DNA of 34,748 bases. It comes from Balamuthia mandrillaris. Lineage: Eukaryota > Discosea > Longamoebia > Balamuthiidae. The notes beneath the pieces were generated by a model. The model searched no databases. It was not told the DNA's origin and worked only from the letters and a program-made list of their open reading frames with translations. This document shows, one piece after another, positions 9,907 through 20,140 of the stretch. Location of the stretch: NCBI GenBank assembly GCA_031835245.1, contig JAVKOQ010000472.1:1-34748 (forward strand), given 5' to 3'. Each line of letters opens with the position of its first letter. Position 1 is the stretch's first letter. Made by a program: the position numbers and the translations under genes.

Positions 9907-9921
9907 AAATGGAAATTTGGG

Positions 9922-9934
9922 TTTCCCGCCAAAA
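9922..9934. promoter_or_regulatory. E2F-like site upstream of DNA ligase I
   Basis: TTTCCCGCCAAAA is a near-perfect E2F/DP consensus (TTTCCCGC), about 145 bp upstream of the ligase start codon. E2F sites drive S-phase expression of replication genes in animals and plants, so cell-cycle control of ligase is a reasonable inference. Confidence 0.5.
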
Positions 9935-10076
9935 GGAAGTGCACCAGTGCGTTAACCCTGCGCACTGGTCGCTCTCTTTGAGAGAAGTTTTTTTGTTTGT
10001 TTGAGAGGAGGGCAGGGCAGTCGTACCGTACGTTCCTCCTTTTTTTTTTTTTTTTTTTTTTTTTGTGATTCTGGTC

Positions 10077-10371
10077 ATGCAAAGTTCTCTTAGGTAAGTC
10101 AGTTGGGTCGTTTGGTCCTCCGTTTTGTTTTTGCTCAGACATTTATGCCTCCCTTTTTGCAGGTCATTCTTTGTGGACAAGAAAAGTGCTGGCCAAAGTA
10201 GCGGCAGCAGCGGCGGCAGTAATAACAATGACAACAGCCGGAAGCGGAAGAGCCCTGAAATAGAAGAGAAAAGCGACCTATCCGAGAAGGAGGAGACCAG
10301 CCACATAGACGAAGGCATGCTATTAATCTATTTACTTTCGCGCTCCTCCGCTTTCCATCTCTCTTCCTACT

Positions 10372-10403
<32 letters not shown>

Positions 10404-10939
10404 TCTCTCCCTCTCTCTCTCTCTCTCACTCGCTTATTGTGGAATCAACTAGAACACGAGAAAGCAAAACCAAAGGAGCAGAAAACGTTCAAACGGCTGA
10501 GACGGTTGCAAAAAGAGGAAGAAGATAAAAGCGAGTCACGCCCTTCCAACGCCTTTGCTGCACTCATGAAAGGGTCAAAGCAAGAAGGTACCTTTTCTAT
10601 CTTGGCGACGCCCTTTTGTTACCTTAGACCTTAACGCTTTTGCCAAAACAACAGCGAAAGAGAAGCAAGTTGAGCGCGACGAAGAGGCAGAAACAAAAGA
10701 AGAAGAAGAAGAAGTCAACACTTTGCATGCAGAAAGCAAGACAGAAAAAGGAGACAAAGATTGGGAAGAAGAGGAAGAGGAAGAAGAGACGGAAGTTGTG
10801 ACAGAACAAGGAGAGAAAAAGACGGTGCAAAGCTCCGTCCTTTCAGCTGCCAAGATGGCCAACACCTCGTCCTATGATCCCGTCAAAGACGCAACATGGA
10901 AGCCAGGCCAACCGTTTGTTATTCTCTCTCTCTCCCTCT

Positions 10940-10971
<32 letters not shown>

Positions 10972-11428
10972 CCCTCTCCCCCCTCATGCTCAATCAATAC
11001 CCTTTCCTTAATATGAATTGAGTGCAGAGTACCATACATGTTTGTTGCAAAGACATTTGAGAAGATCGAAGCCATTTCAGGCCGATTGGAAATCATTCGG
11101 CTGCTTACCAATATGTTCCGCTCTATCATTGCTTTGGCCCCGCAAGACCTTCTTCCTGCTCTTTACTTAACAATCAACAGGATAGCACCTTCCTATGAAG
11201 GTTTGGAGCTGGGCATTGGCGAGTCTATCCTGTTGAAAGCAGTGGCCGATGCCACCGGACGCAACTTGCAAGCGGTGAAGGCTGATTACAAGGCACAGGG
11301 AGATTTGGGTAGTGTGGCTCAGTCTAGTCGGAGCACTCAGCGTACCATGTTCCCTGCCCCACCGCTTACCGTTCGCAAAGTCTTTGATACTCTTTACAAG
11401 ATTGCTAAGTCAGAGGGTCGTGCTGTAC

Positions 11429-11488
<60 letters not shown>

Positions 11489-13625
11489 GAACTTCTTCTA
11501 ACGCGTTGCAATGCAGTCTATTGAGAGGAAGAAGGGATTGATACAAAACCTACTTGTGGCGTGTAAAGATTGTGAGGCTACTTACATCATTCGCTCTCTG
11601 CAAGGAAAACTTCGCATTGGTTTGGCCGAAAAGTCAGTACAAGTCGCACTTGCTCATGCACTCGTGCTGACCCCTCCAGACGGCCGTTTGTATCTCTTGC
11701 GCTTCCGTTAACTCCTTTTTTGCTGTTTTTCTAACCCTTATAATCACTCTGCATAGAATGTCCACCAGCTGTGTTGGACGCAAGCAAAACAATGAGCGAT
11801 GCAAAGCTACAGCAACAACTTATACAAGCTACAGAAACTTTGAAGGCAGTTTACAGCGAAATGCCAAATTATGATGTATTGCTCCCAGTTCTTCTCAAAG
11901 AACGGGACATCTCCGCATGGCCCACCCATTGCCACCTCACGCCAAGTGTTCCTGTTCATCCTATGTTAGCACAACCTACCAGAGGAGTGCAAGAAGTGCT
12001 AAAACGCTTTCAGGACTCCACTTTTGCTTGTGAGTTCAAATACGATGGCGAACGAGCGCAGGTCTGTACTTCTTTTGTAAAACCCGCTTTTTTTTTCTTT
12101 ACTTTTGGCTTATTCCTTTCCCCGCAGATACATTACTTGGAAGGAGGAAAGGTGCATGTCTATAGTAGAAACCTGGAAGACAACACCCAAAAGTATCCAG
12201 ATATCGCTCAAAACTTGCCTAAGGTACTTGTAAATACCTGCATGATATGTTCGTCTGTTAAACTTCTGTTGTTTGAATATGCAACAAACTCCATCACTCT
12301 TTCATACAGAGCATAAAAGCAGGGACAGTCTCGTTCATTCTTGATTGTGAAGTGGTGGCATTTGATAGGAAGACCATGAAGATCCTACCGTTCCAAGTTT
12401 TAAGCACCAGGGCAAGAAAGGTCTCACTCCTCTTCATCTTGTACTTTCTTTGTATGGAAACCAATATCCTTTTCTTCTTTTTCTTAGACGGTAAAGCTGG
12501 AGGATATCACGGTTCCAGTGTGTTTATATGCTTTCGATTTATTGTATTTAAACGGAGAAGTACGTTCATATCAACGCATCTTTCTTTTCTCTCCTCTCGT
12601 GTTGTTTGTTTCTTTACGTGAGTTTTTTTTTGTTTGCCGCACTTCCCACATCCTTATGTTTGCAATGACGTTCTTCAACAGTCTCTCCTGCGACATCCCT
12701 TTCAAGAAAGACGGCAATTGTTGCACGAGTCCTTCCAAGAAGCGCCAGGCCTCTTCCAGTTTGCTCGATATCTCGATACGAGCGACGTCGAAGACATTGC
12801 TGCCTTTCTCAACGAAGCCATCGCCTCAAACTGCGAAGGTTTGATGGTGAAAACGTTGTTGAAGGATGCAACTTATGAACCTTCTCGCCGTTCGTATAAC
12901 TGGCTTAAAGTAAAAAAGGATTACTTGGATGATGGAACAACGGATTCTTTGGACTTAGTTCCGATTGGGGTTTGTTTGCTTTGGCTCTTTATGTCCTTGT
13001 GTTACCTTCTTAATGTCTGACTGTCGCCATTTCTTGATGGCAAAAAAGGCGTTTTATGGCAAAGGCAAACGAACAGGTGTGTATGGAGCATATCTGCTTG
13101 CCTGCTACGATGATGAAGGAGAAGAATACCAAAATATTTGCAAGGTTTCTTACTCTTCCCTACCTTCTTATCTCTCATCTCTCCCGTCTTGCTCGTTCCT
13201 TCGTTCTAACAACAAAGAAAATAACAGATAGGAACGGGGTTTTCTGACGCTATGTTGGAGGACTTGGCTAAGTCCTTCAAGGACAAGATCATTCCCCAAC
13301 CGAAGTCCTATTATCGCTACAGTGAGCAAGTATGTCCTGACGTTTGGTTCGAGCCAACGACCGTTTGGGAAGTCAAAGCTGCGGACCTATCACTTAGTCC
13401 TCATTACAGAGCTGCTATTGGCTTGGTATGCACACACACACTCTCTCTCATGCCTAACCTTCCATTCTCACTGAATAATTGGTGCAGGTCTCGGAAAGCA
13501 AAGGTATATCTCTGCGCTTCCCCAGGTTCATCCGTATTCGAGAGGACAAAACACCCGAGATGGCAACCACTGGTACACAGGTTGCGGAAATGTACAAAAG
13601 CCAAGGCCTCAACCACGCCACATAA
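10077..13625 (+). CDS. LIG1: DNA ligase I (ATP-dependent, replicative)
   Basis: Fourteen exons (10077-10093, 10163-10314, 10453-10587, 10655-10913, 11028-11424, 11517-11685, 11757-12061, 12128-12223, 12310-12420, 12488-12559, 12682-12969, 13049-13144, 13228-13425, 13488-13625) join in phase to 810 residues. It seals nicks between Okazaki fragments and in repair. MQSSLRSFF at the start is a PIP box (QxxLxxFF) for PCNA binding. A basic/acidic low-complexity region follows, then the DNA-binding domain ([11 protein letters not shown]), the nucleotidyltransferase domain with active-site KYDGERAQ (Lys471), and the OB-fold domain. The latter parts are close to human LIG1 ([37 protein letters not shown]). 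Length is slightly below the human 919, owing to a shorter N-terminal region. Intron 2 appears to use a GC donor. The first coding exon is only 17 nt. Confidence 0.95.
10372..10427. repeat. (CT)n tract in ligase intron 2
   Basis: A CT microsatellite with a few T-rich interruptions fills the middle of the 138-nt intron (10315-10452). It reads CT on the sense strand. Confidence 0.9.
10922..10980. repeat. (CT)n tract in ligase intron 4
   Basis: A CT microsatellite, interrupted by CCC triplets, occupies most of intron 4 (10914-11027). It reads CT on the sense strand and makes the minus strand open as a spurious Glu/Arg-rich frame. Confidence 0.9.
11430..11485. repeat. Pure (CT)n tract in ligase intron 5
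   Basis: About 28 uninterrupted CT units follow closely after the donor GTACGT of intron 5 (11425-11516). This is the purest and probably the youngest of the intronic CT arrays. Confidence 0.95.
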
Positions 13626-13780
13626 TGCTAATACTAGAAACAAACTAGTGGTATCTTCACGATATTTATAAGAAATCATTAAAGAGTACAAACACACTCC
13701 GGCTATTGTCCTCATCACAGCTCATCTAACGACTGGCTCAGAGGTAAGGGTGCCGGCACACTGGCCAATAGATTCAATTT

Positions 13781-14567
13781 TTACTTGGGCGTGGTCATAG
13801 GAGATCTGTGAAACCAGCATCATGTCGGTGAGAACGACGAGGAAGAGAGGAACGAGATGAACACAGACATACCGTGGGGTTTGATCATGGACATGCTCAA
13901 GAAGTTCGTTCCAGCATTCGGCGTCGTAGTTCTCCACCATTTCGTTCTCTTTGCCCTTGAACGTCTTTAACCATTGCCTAAAGCCTTCCACAAGCACATA
14001 GCTACACAACCATCCAGTGAGAGATTAGGATTAAAAGGAGAAAGAGAAATGAGGATTGGCACATACGTGTTCGAAGCCAGAGGAACCTCGGCGTCTTCTT
14101 TGCTGGGTGGTTTGGCGGCTTTGATGAAAGCCAGCGCAGCGGCAGGTGACCGCAACTGGCCGTACATGCAGTAAAATACAACGTATTCCTTGTTGGCATG
14201 CTCTTTGAGTGCCTCCAACTTTTCCTCTAGGTCTGAAGAGAACCAAAGATTATTAGAACTGTTTGCCTTGTGTAGTAGACAAGAAAGAAGAAAAGCAAAC
14301 CATCAAAAGGAATGTTGATGGCGCCAGGAATATCTTTGAGAAAAAGAATAAGTCCAGGTTAGTTAGGTTACACAAAGCAAAGTAAGGAGAGGGGAAGAGA
14401 AAGCGGCGGGGAGGGGGAAAGCTACGGCCGCCGATGAAATCAGAGTCGCGGACATCAATGACAGCAACAGAGCCCTTCTTGTTGTGCAGCAGGTCGGCGA
14501 GGGCCTCTGCCGTCATCCTTTGGAAGTTGGTTGGAATGGAGATGGGTGGGATCGCAAAGCCTTCCAT
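13781..14567 (-). CDS. CDC25/ACR2-type rhodanese phosphatase, 5 exons
   Basis: Exons 14567-14426, 14333-14301, 14232-14067, 14001-13873 and 13805-13781 join in phase to 164 residues. The layout is that of small CDC25-like or arsenate-reductase (ACR2) single-domain rhodaneses. VIDVRDSDFIGGHIPGA matches the DVRxxDFxGGHIxGA signature. The catalytic loop CMYGQLR (Cys80 to Arg86) has the CX5R geometry of CDC25 rather than the CX4R of sulfurtransferases, and it is followed by SPAAA. The C-terminal part reads VLVEGFRQW. Likely reactions are tyrosine/threonine dephosphorylation or arsenate reduction; sequence alone does not choose. The last exon is short (RSPMTTPK); its boundary is less sure than the others. 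The gene converges on DNA ligase I with about 155 bp between stops. Confidence 0.82.
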
Positions 14568-15613
14568 TTTGTTTTTCCTTCTTGATTCTACTCCTTTGCA
14601 AGAGAAAGTCACAGTCCGACAACCGCAGAGCTCGCTGTGGGTTTGGTTTTTTTTTTTTGGCTTTCGCCTATTTTTATTTTCTTCGTTCTATGGAACAAAT
14701 AGAATTATTGAGGAGAACTAAGGCGCTGGGGTTGCGCGGAAACCGTAGAACGTATCCGGCCATGGCCGCAAGCAAAGGGAAGGGTATGGCGACCACCAAG
14801 AGTTATGTTATTAAGGGCAAACGAAGTTAGCAACTTACCTCTGTGCTCTGACCAGAGGTTCGTCTTTGTTTGGAACCGGACCCTGTCCGATTTTTGCTGG
14901 CTTTTTATAAATTCCCCAACCGCGAAGATCTCCATTTTCTTTCTTACTTTCTGGCTTTACAACACACCAACAGGTTAGGCCAACAGGTTCGACTACCAGC
15001 ATTCAGCATGCAGACTTTGCCAACGCGTCTGGCCTTTTGCTGCAGCTGACAAGCCCAGGCCTTCCGCTGTCAGGTCGACAGGTGCGCAGTCGACACGATA
15101 TGTCGACAAAATATTGATCACGGAGGGGAACTGGCGGAAAACTGGTAGAGAAAAAACAGGCGGGGCGGGGCGGGAAATGGACAAACGTCTGTTTATGGAG
15201 GAGACCACTTTTGCGTTTGATAGATGAGCATGTAGAGAACAAGTGGGAACGGCATGGAACAGCCGGAAAAGCCACACGTTTATTCTGGTTTGGGAGGAAT
15301 AAGGATGGCGGATAATTATGATAGTGAACGGGACCAATAACGGAACGTTACGGCCATTTGCGACATCCACGAGAAGACTGCCGGCCGACTCGGAGGCAAG
15401 TTGCTGGATGGCGAAATGAAAATGTGCCGCAAAGGTAATGTTCCTGTTTTGAGCGTTCTGACTCGAATCGAATATTTAAGCTGCACAGTTGTTTGGACCA
15501 TTACCTTCATCTCAACAACAAAACGCAAAGGACGCTTGCTTAAAGAAAAAAAAAATCATTGCTCGCCAGCGCCTAACATATCTACACTCATCTTTAACCA
15601 ACGAAACTCAACA
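14568..15613. promoter_or_regulatory. Intergenic region, CDC25-like to DUF4397 gene
   Basis: About 1 kb lies between divergently oriented genes. It holds a T/A-rich leader near 14640-14700, a cluster of three GTCGACA motifs (15074-15108), and a TATA-like TATTTAAG at 15473-15480 that could position transcription of the plus-strand secreted-protein gene about 140 bp before its ATG. Open frames here look random. Confidence 0.45.
15074..15108. repeat. Three GTCGACA motifs
   Basis: GTCGACA occurs at 15074, 15089 and 15102, three palindromic GTCGAC cores within 35 bp. Chance clustering of a 7-mer is unlikely, so a protein-binding cluster is possible. Confidence 0.5.
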
Positions 15614-16516
15614 ATGAAGCTCTCCACCGTGCTCTTGCTCATCGCGAGCGTGCTTGCTCTGTTGGCCATCGCTCATGCTCAGGATGGAGAAGAACAACAA
15701 CCAGGGCCCGCTAACTGCCAGGTCAAAGTGGTTCATTTGCTGTCAGGAGGCACCCCCATCGACGTCAGAGTGGGCGAGCAACTTGTAGCCGCCAACCTGG
15801 CCTTCCTTAGGTCCCAAACCTCCCAACCCAACGTGCCCTGCGGTCTCCAGAACGTTCAGCTCTTCGCTAGCGGCATGGAGAACAGCTTCCGCTCCGAGAA
15901 CTTTGCCCTTGCCGAAGGCGAGAACGTCTACAACTACATTGTCTTTGGCGGTGAGATCCGTGAGCCTACTGACACCAACGTCTTCCTCTTGTCCCACGAG
16001 GCAGTGGCCATGCCCAACACCCCCAGCGGTCAGATCAACATTGCCTTCTGGCACTACGCCCCAGTGGCCCGCCAGGACCAGATTCAGCTCGACGTCCTCA
16101 GCAACAACGAGTCTGTTCTCTCCACCATTGCCAACTTCCAACAGAGGACCAACTACCAGCCCATCCCCTCCGCCGAGTCCCTTACCTTCCGCTTCTCCAA
16201 CCTTGCTCTCGAGGAGCTCTTCGAAGGTGAGCGCAGCGTTGCCGCCCTCAGAAACTCGGGTGCTGGCACCGTCTTTGCTCTGGGCCAGAACGCCACTGAG
16301 CTCTTCCTCGAGGCTGACCCTGCCATCATGTCCGGCAGTGATGGTGCTGATCCTTCTCAGAGCGGTTCCGAGTCTCAGGATGGTGGCTTCCCCATCCCTC
16401 CCCCTACCGATGGTGGTGACCTCAGCGAGAGCTCTGGCTCTCTCAGCTTGAGCGACTCCTTGGATGATTCTAATCCTAACAGCGGTGCTTCCTCCCTGTC
16501 TTCTTTCTTCTTTTAA
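15614..16516 (+). CDS. Secreted DUF4397-type protein
   Basis: This single-exon gene encodes 300 residues. Residues 1-22 are a classical signal peptide (hydrophobic LLLIASVLALLAIAHA, then Gln). The body resembles DUF4397 proteins: an N-terminal VKVVHLLSGGTPIDVRVG strand, then a repeat-like half with INIAFWHYAP. A Ser/Asp/Gly-rich, probably disordered tail begins near residue 240 and ends in SSFFF. Two or more N-glycosylation sequons (NES, NAT) are present. Codons are strongly C/G-ending compared with neighbours, which suggests abundant expression. The function of the family is unknown; a cell-surface or cyst-wall role would be speculation. The ATG chosen is preceded by an A-rich leader (ACAATG), and upstream in-frame codons lack a signal sequence. 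Confidence 0.82.
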   Translation: MKLSTVLLLIASVLALLAIAHAQDGEEQQPGPANCQVKVVHLLSGGTPIDVRVGEQLVAANLAFLRSQTSQPNVPCGLQNVQLFASGMENSFRSENFALAEGENVYNYIVFGGEIREPTDTNVFLLSHEAVAMPNTPSGQINIAFWHYAPVARQDQIQLDVLSNNESVLSTIANFQQRTNYQPIPSAESLTFRFSNLALEELFEGERSVAALRNSGAGTVFALGQNATELFLEADPAIMSGSDGADPSQSGSESQDGGFPIPPPTDGGDLSESSGSLSLSDSLDDSNPNSGASSLSSFFF

Positions 16517-16848
16517 GTCAGACCGTGGAGCTTCTTTTTTTTTCCCCTCCTCCCACTCCGCTTTCGATTGGACTGGCGAAGCAGTTCTTCAACATTATCT
16601 GATGGATATCCGTCAGTCTTTTTAACTTTTTGGTTTTTTTTAATTTGACTTTGTTCTTTTTTTCCTTCTTGTGTGCTCTTGCCTATCCATAAAGAAACCT
16701 TGACGATCTTATTTCCCTATTCCTTGCTGTTGTCTCACTCGCAAGCTTAGACGATGGTTAGGCAGCAAAAAAGATAAATAAAGGGTTTACTTCTTTTTGG
16801 TACAATTAAATAGCGTTCTCCAAACAAGCACAACACAAAACTTCTTTC
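16517..16848. other. Convergent 3' region, DUF4397 and VTT genes
   Basis: This 332-bp T-rich spacer lies between two convergent stop codons. AATAAA-like signals lie near 16691 and 16776. No gene is seen. Confidence 0.5.
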
Positions 16849-18210
16849 TCAAACCGTCTCTAACTCGATGACACCCGACTCTGGAGATGAGCTCAGCGAC
16901 GCGGTCCTTCGTACGGGCTTATGCTTTTGAGGAATCCACACACCACCACCACCACCAGAGACGCCTCTGTCCATTTCCACATCCTCCTCCGTCATCAACA
17001 AGTCACTCGCCGAAAGTAATGGTTTGACTTCGCTTTTTCGGTTTGGGTGAGAGTGGAAGGTTGGTTCGTCGTCGTCGCTGCCAGCAAGAGCGCTCCATTC
17101 AACATCATCTTCATCTCCATGGGCTGCTTTTCGAAGAGCATCCTTCCGTTGTTGCGCTCGCACTTGGCGCATTGCCTTCCGTGAAAAGAAAAACAGCGCA
17201 ATGCACAGCGTTACGGAGAGAGTAATCTCAACGGCCAGCATTACCTTTGAAAATAAGGTGGATCAGTTGCTTCAAGGCACACACGCGAAAGCAGAAGTAG
17301 GGCACAAACCTTTTGCATGGTTCCAAACTTGTAGTCTCCTGTTGCAATGGAAGCAAGGTCTCGCATGGTTGAACCCATGTATACTAACATAAGTATCTCA
17401 GGAAACACTCCTATAACAGTGGCAAGCAGAAAGGAAAAACCAGAAATACTGGACAACTGGCAGAGCAAAAACTAATGAGTAACGAACGGACACAGAAAAG
17501 AAGCTGAGGCAGAAAGAAGAAAGAAGAAAGAAGAAAGAAGAAAGAAGAAAGAAGAAAGAAGAAAGAGGAAAGAAGAAAGAAGAAAGAAGAAAGATGAAAG
17601 ATGAAAGAAGAAATCAGATGGAGAAACCGAGAAAAGGCCATTCTGCACGCCAAAGCTAATGGGGGACATGCGCATGATGAGGATGAGTTTGAAGCCGTGC
17701 GATTCCATTACGGTTAGGAACGCAGTCAACGTTGGAGAGCTTTTGATTTTGCGATGGAACCAACTGTACATCACCGTTCTACACGTCCAAAAGCCCACCA
17801 CCGAGCCCAACAGTGTGCCAACAGATACCGTTATGATGGCATAAGGACCGTAGAGATAACCTTTATAAGAGAAACAAGTTAGCTTGCTGGGGTACGTGAG
17901 AGGCGGTAGAAGAAAGAAGCAAGAAGGAAACAAAAAGAGGAAAAAGGAGGTGTAACAGCTCACCAGCAGCAAGAGCGAGAGGAGTGTAACCAAAGATAGC
18001 AAAGGGCAAGCCAGTGACGCAGAACGAGACCACAAAGATGAGGTGCCCCCAAATGCCGATAGACTCCACCCAGGTTAAGAAGATTTCGAGACGGCCGGAG
18101 TAGGTCAACCAGGTGAAGAGGCCAACTCCACCCGCAGTAAAGAAGGAGATGAGAAACAGCCTAACCCGCGTAGAACAGTCCCACCGCAAGCAAGGGCACC
18201 ATTTTATCAT
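16849..18210 (-). CDS. VTT-domain membrane protein (TMEM64/TVP38, DedA-like), 4 exons
   Basis: Exons 18210-17964, 17860-17628, 17456-17310 and 17244-16849 join in phase to 340 residues. The sequence has an N-terminal membrane segment (FLISFFTAGGVGLFTWL) and the VTT core. In the core, FGYTPLALAAGYLYGPYA leads to SVGTLLGSVVGFWTCR, then MRMSPISFGVQNGLFS with the re-entrant Pro/Phe motif and LATVIGVFPEILMLVYMG. A final membrane helix follows (MLAVEITLSVTLCIALFFF). About 100 cytosolic acidic and Ser-rich residues form the tail. VTT proteins act as lipid scramblases or transport factors at the ER and Golgi; this one is closest in layout to TMEM64/TVP38. The intron between exons 2 and 3 contains a heptamer repeat. 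Confidence 0.85.
17511..17610. repeat. Heptanucleotide minisatellite (GAAAGAA)n in a VTT intron
   Basis: About a dozen copies of a 7-bp unit GAAAGAA, with minor variants, lie in the intron 17627-17457. On the sense strand it is pyrimidine-only (TTCTTTC). Confidence 0.9.
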
Positions 18211-18508
18211 AATTGACTTACTCTTGGGAGGGGGATCACAACGCGTACTAAATCACTTTTCGGAGGTGGTGTGGTCAGTGAGCGTTGTGTGCATATAAAT
18301 AATAACCACCCAAAGGCCTGTGGTTCATGTGAGCGACAACGGCACACGACGACTTACAGGAAAATAGTTAGAGTAACTTTTCATTTCACTTTCTTTTCGC
18401 TTTTCTTCACCATCGTCGATAGTTCTTTCTTTTATCGACAATTATTTATCCTTATTTGTCCGCAAAAAATAACTGAACAGCACAATATTTTGTAGCGGCT
18501 GTGCTGCT

Positions 18509-20140
18509 TCACGCGAGGAGGAGGAGCTGGCGCAGCGTTGGTCTGCGTTTGCGCGGTTTATCATCCTCAGCGACGCGAATGTGGAGCACGTGCGCCACCT
18601 GCTTTTCCACCAGGGCAGGCGGTTTGGGCTCGTTGAAGTGCAGATACGGTCGTAGAGAGCCACCGACACGAAACAAGGATTTGCCAAGCCGGTCCTTTTG
18701 CGCTGGCTGCAGGCGGGTCACCGTTTGCTTGCCGTCCAAATGAGCGTACGTGGAGAGGAACGTGCTCAATAGCGTTTCTTGCTCCCATGGCTGGCCTTCG
18801 CGGGCAAGGTGCAGACGAGGTAGGTACAGCACGTTAGCCTCCTTTGTGAGCTCTTCTCGGTGTTGGCTGATGAACTGCTTCACGTTGATTCGAGGATGAG
18901 GAGGCCGCACATCGTAAAGCTCCACAAATTCGTCTGTATCCAAGGAAAAGGCGTAATCACAGTAAGGTTGCCATCGTAGAAAGGCGTCCATGTTCATGGC
19001 CTGATGCATGTGCTGGTAGGTTTCAGGTGAGCCTGGCACTTTCGTCTCCACCAGATGCACCCGCTCTCGTAGTGCCGGGTAGAGGCGACCTAGCCTCTCT
19101 CTGATGGCAGCAACAGAGGGCAGGTGCTCGTTGGGATGTGCGTACACGTTCATCATCACTCTATCCACTCCAACCATCGTCGTCATCCACTGAAGCCATA
19201 TCTCGTCATCTTGGGTCCATGTAAACTTCTTTCCCACAAATGCGCAAACTTTCATATTGTCCCCTTCCATTATCCCTTCTTCCGTTGTTTTATCCTCCCG
19301 TTTCTCCTTCTCGTTCTCAGTTTTTATTTCGGTAGTTTGAAGAGTGTTTTGCTGTGCGGGATGGTTGTCAAACAGTTTGCTAACATCGCTCTCGCTCTCT
19401 CTGTTGTTGTCCTCACTGTTGTGATGGCTATGCTCGTCGAGGAGGCTGCTGGAAAAGGGTGTGGTGTTGAAAGAGAGAAGCGGTTTCTCGAGGATAGGAA
19501 AGTGAAGCACCTCCTTGGCAGGAAATGATACTGTTTGCCCCGCGATGGTGACGGCAAACTGAGCAGCTTCGCACGACTGCTGCGATGGTGTAAAACCAGA
19601 ACAGGGAATAAACTCAGGCAAAGGCATGTCAGTGAAGGCACAGCGAACAATCACGTCCATCCATTCTGTGCCCAATCTTTGGCGATAGCGAAAGCCCATG
19701 GGCTGATGTATGAAGCACTTGTTGGCCACCAGTTTTGTCGCCTCCTCATTGCTTGATTGCTTGGGGTGGGTCCAAAACTCCACCCAAACGGGGCTGTTTG
19801 TGGTTGATTGTAAGATGCTTCTGCAAACTGCCAGGTGAAACTGGAAGATGCTCTTCTTTTCGGTTGGAAGAAAGTCATGAAAAGCGAATAGTTGGTCCAT
19901 TGGAGAAAGTTGGAAAGAAGGTGGGAAATGGCGATGGTCTTGCGCCGCGGAGACGACTTGCACCAAGCCGTCCTCTGTGCGATAAGCGTTCCACTGAATC
20001 CGGAAAAAGCGTGATGCCTCTGTTTCCTTGCCGAGGAGTTCGTTTGCAGGTTGAACTGAGCCGAAGAAAGAGTAGAGCCGATACAGCGGAGTTATTCCAA
20101 CCAACACAACTAGCAGGCGAAAGACCTGCACTCTTCTCAT
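18509..20140 (-). CDS. GT92 (DUF23)-type glycosyltransferase, type II membrane protein
   Basis: This intronless gene encodes 543 residues. A short cytosolic start (MRRVQVFR) is followed by one membrane anchor (about residues 8-24), which predicts a Golgi lumenal enzyme. The C-terminal half carries the GT92 pattern: KVCAFVGKKFTWTQDDEIWLQW, then VDRVMMNVYAH, and a metal-binding DxD at 401-403 in YAFSLDTDEFVEL. A Ser/Asn/Glu-rich stretch (about 240-310) separates stem and catalytic parts. Donor and acceptor sugars cannot be read from sequence; known GT92 members use UDP-galactose. The end is very basic (KPRKRRPTLR). It shares a 195-bp divergent promoter with the F-box gene. Confidence 0.85.
   Translation of the reverse strand: MRRVQVFRLLVVLVGITPLYRLYSFFGSVQPANELLGKETEASRFFRIQWNAYRTEDGLVQVVSAAQDHRHFPPSFQLSPMDQLFAFHDFLPTEKKSIFQFHLAVCRSILQSTTNSPVWVEFWTHPKQSSNEEATKLVANKCFIHQPMGFRYRQRLGTEWMDVIVRCAFTDMPLPEFIPCSGFTPSQQSCEAAQFAVTIAGQTVSFPAKEVLHFPILEKPLLSFNTTPFSSSLLDEHSHHNSEDNNRESESDVSKLFDNHPAQQNTLQTTEIKTENEKEKREDKTTEEGIMEGDNMKVCAFVGKKFTWTQDDEIWLQWMTTMVGVDRVMMNVYAHPNEHLPSVAAIRERLGRLYPALRERVHLVETKVPGSPETYQHMHQAMNMDAFLRWQPYCDYAFSLDTDEFVELYDVRPPHPRINVKQFISQHREELTKEANVLYLPRLHLAREGQPWEQETLLSTFLSTYAHLDGKQTVTRLQPAQKDRLGKSLFRVGGSLRPYLHFNEPKPPALVEKQVAHVLHIRVAEDDKPRKRRPTLRQLLLLA

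Larger units (their letters stand above)
9493..10076. promoter_or_regulatory. Divergent TPS/ligase promoter region
   Basis: This 584-bp region separates the head-to-head TPS and DNA ligase genes. It contains TCGATAAT-type motifs near 9763 and 9880, a TATCGATA palindrome, an E2F-like site, and a T-rich tract (10039-10064) just before the ligase ATG. No TATA box is evident. Confidence 0.6.

Noticed and set aside
14980-15000. tRNA B-box-like GGTTCGACTAC
   Set aside because: No A box at the right distance and no cloverleaf around it.
17511-17610. Regular short repeat resembling a CRISPR array
   Set aside because: It is a 7-bp minisatellite without spacers, inside a spliced intron of a nuclear gene.
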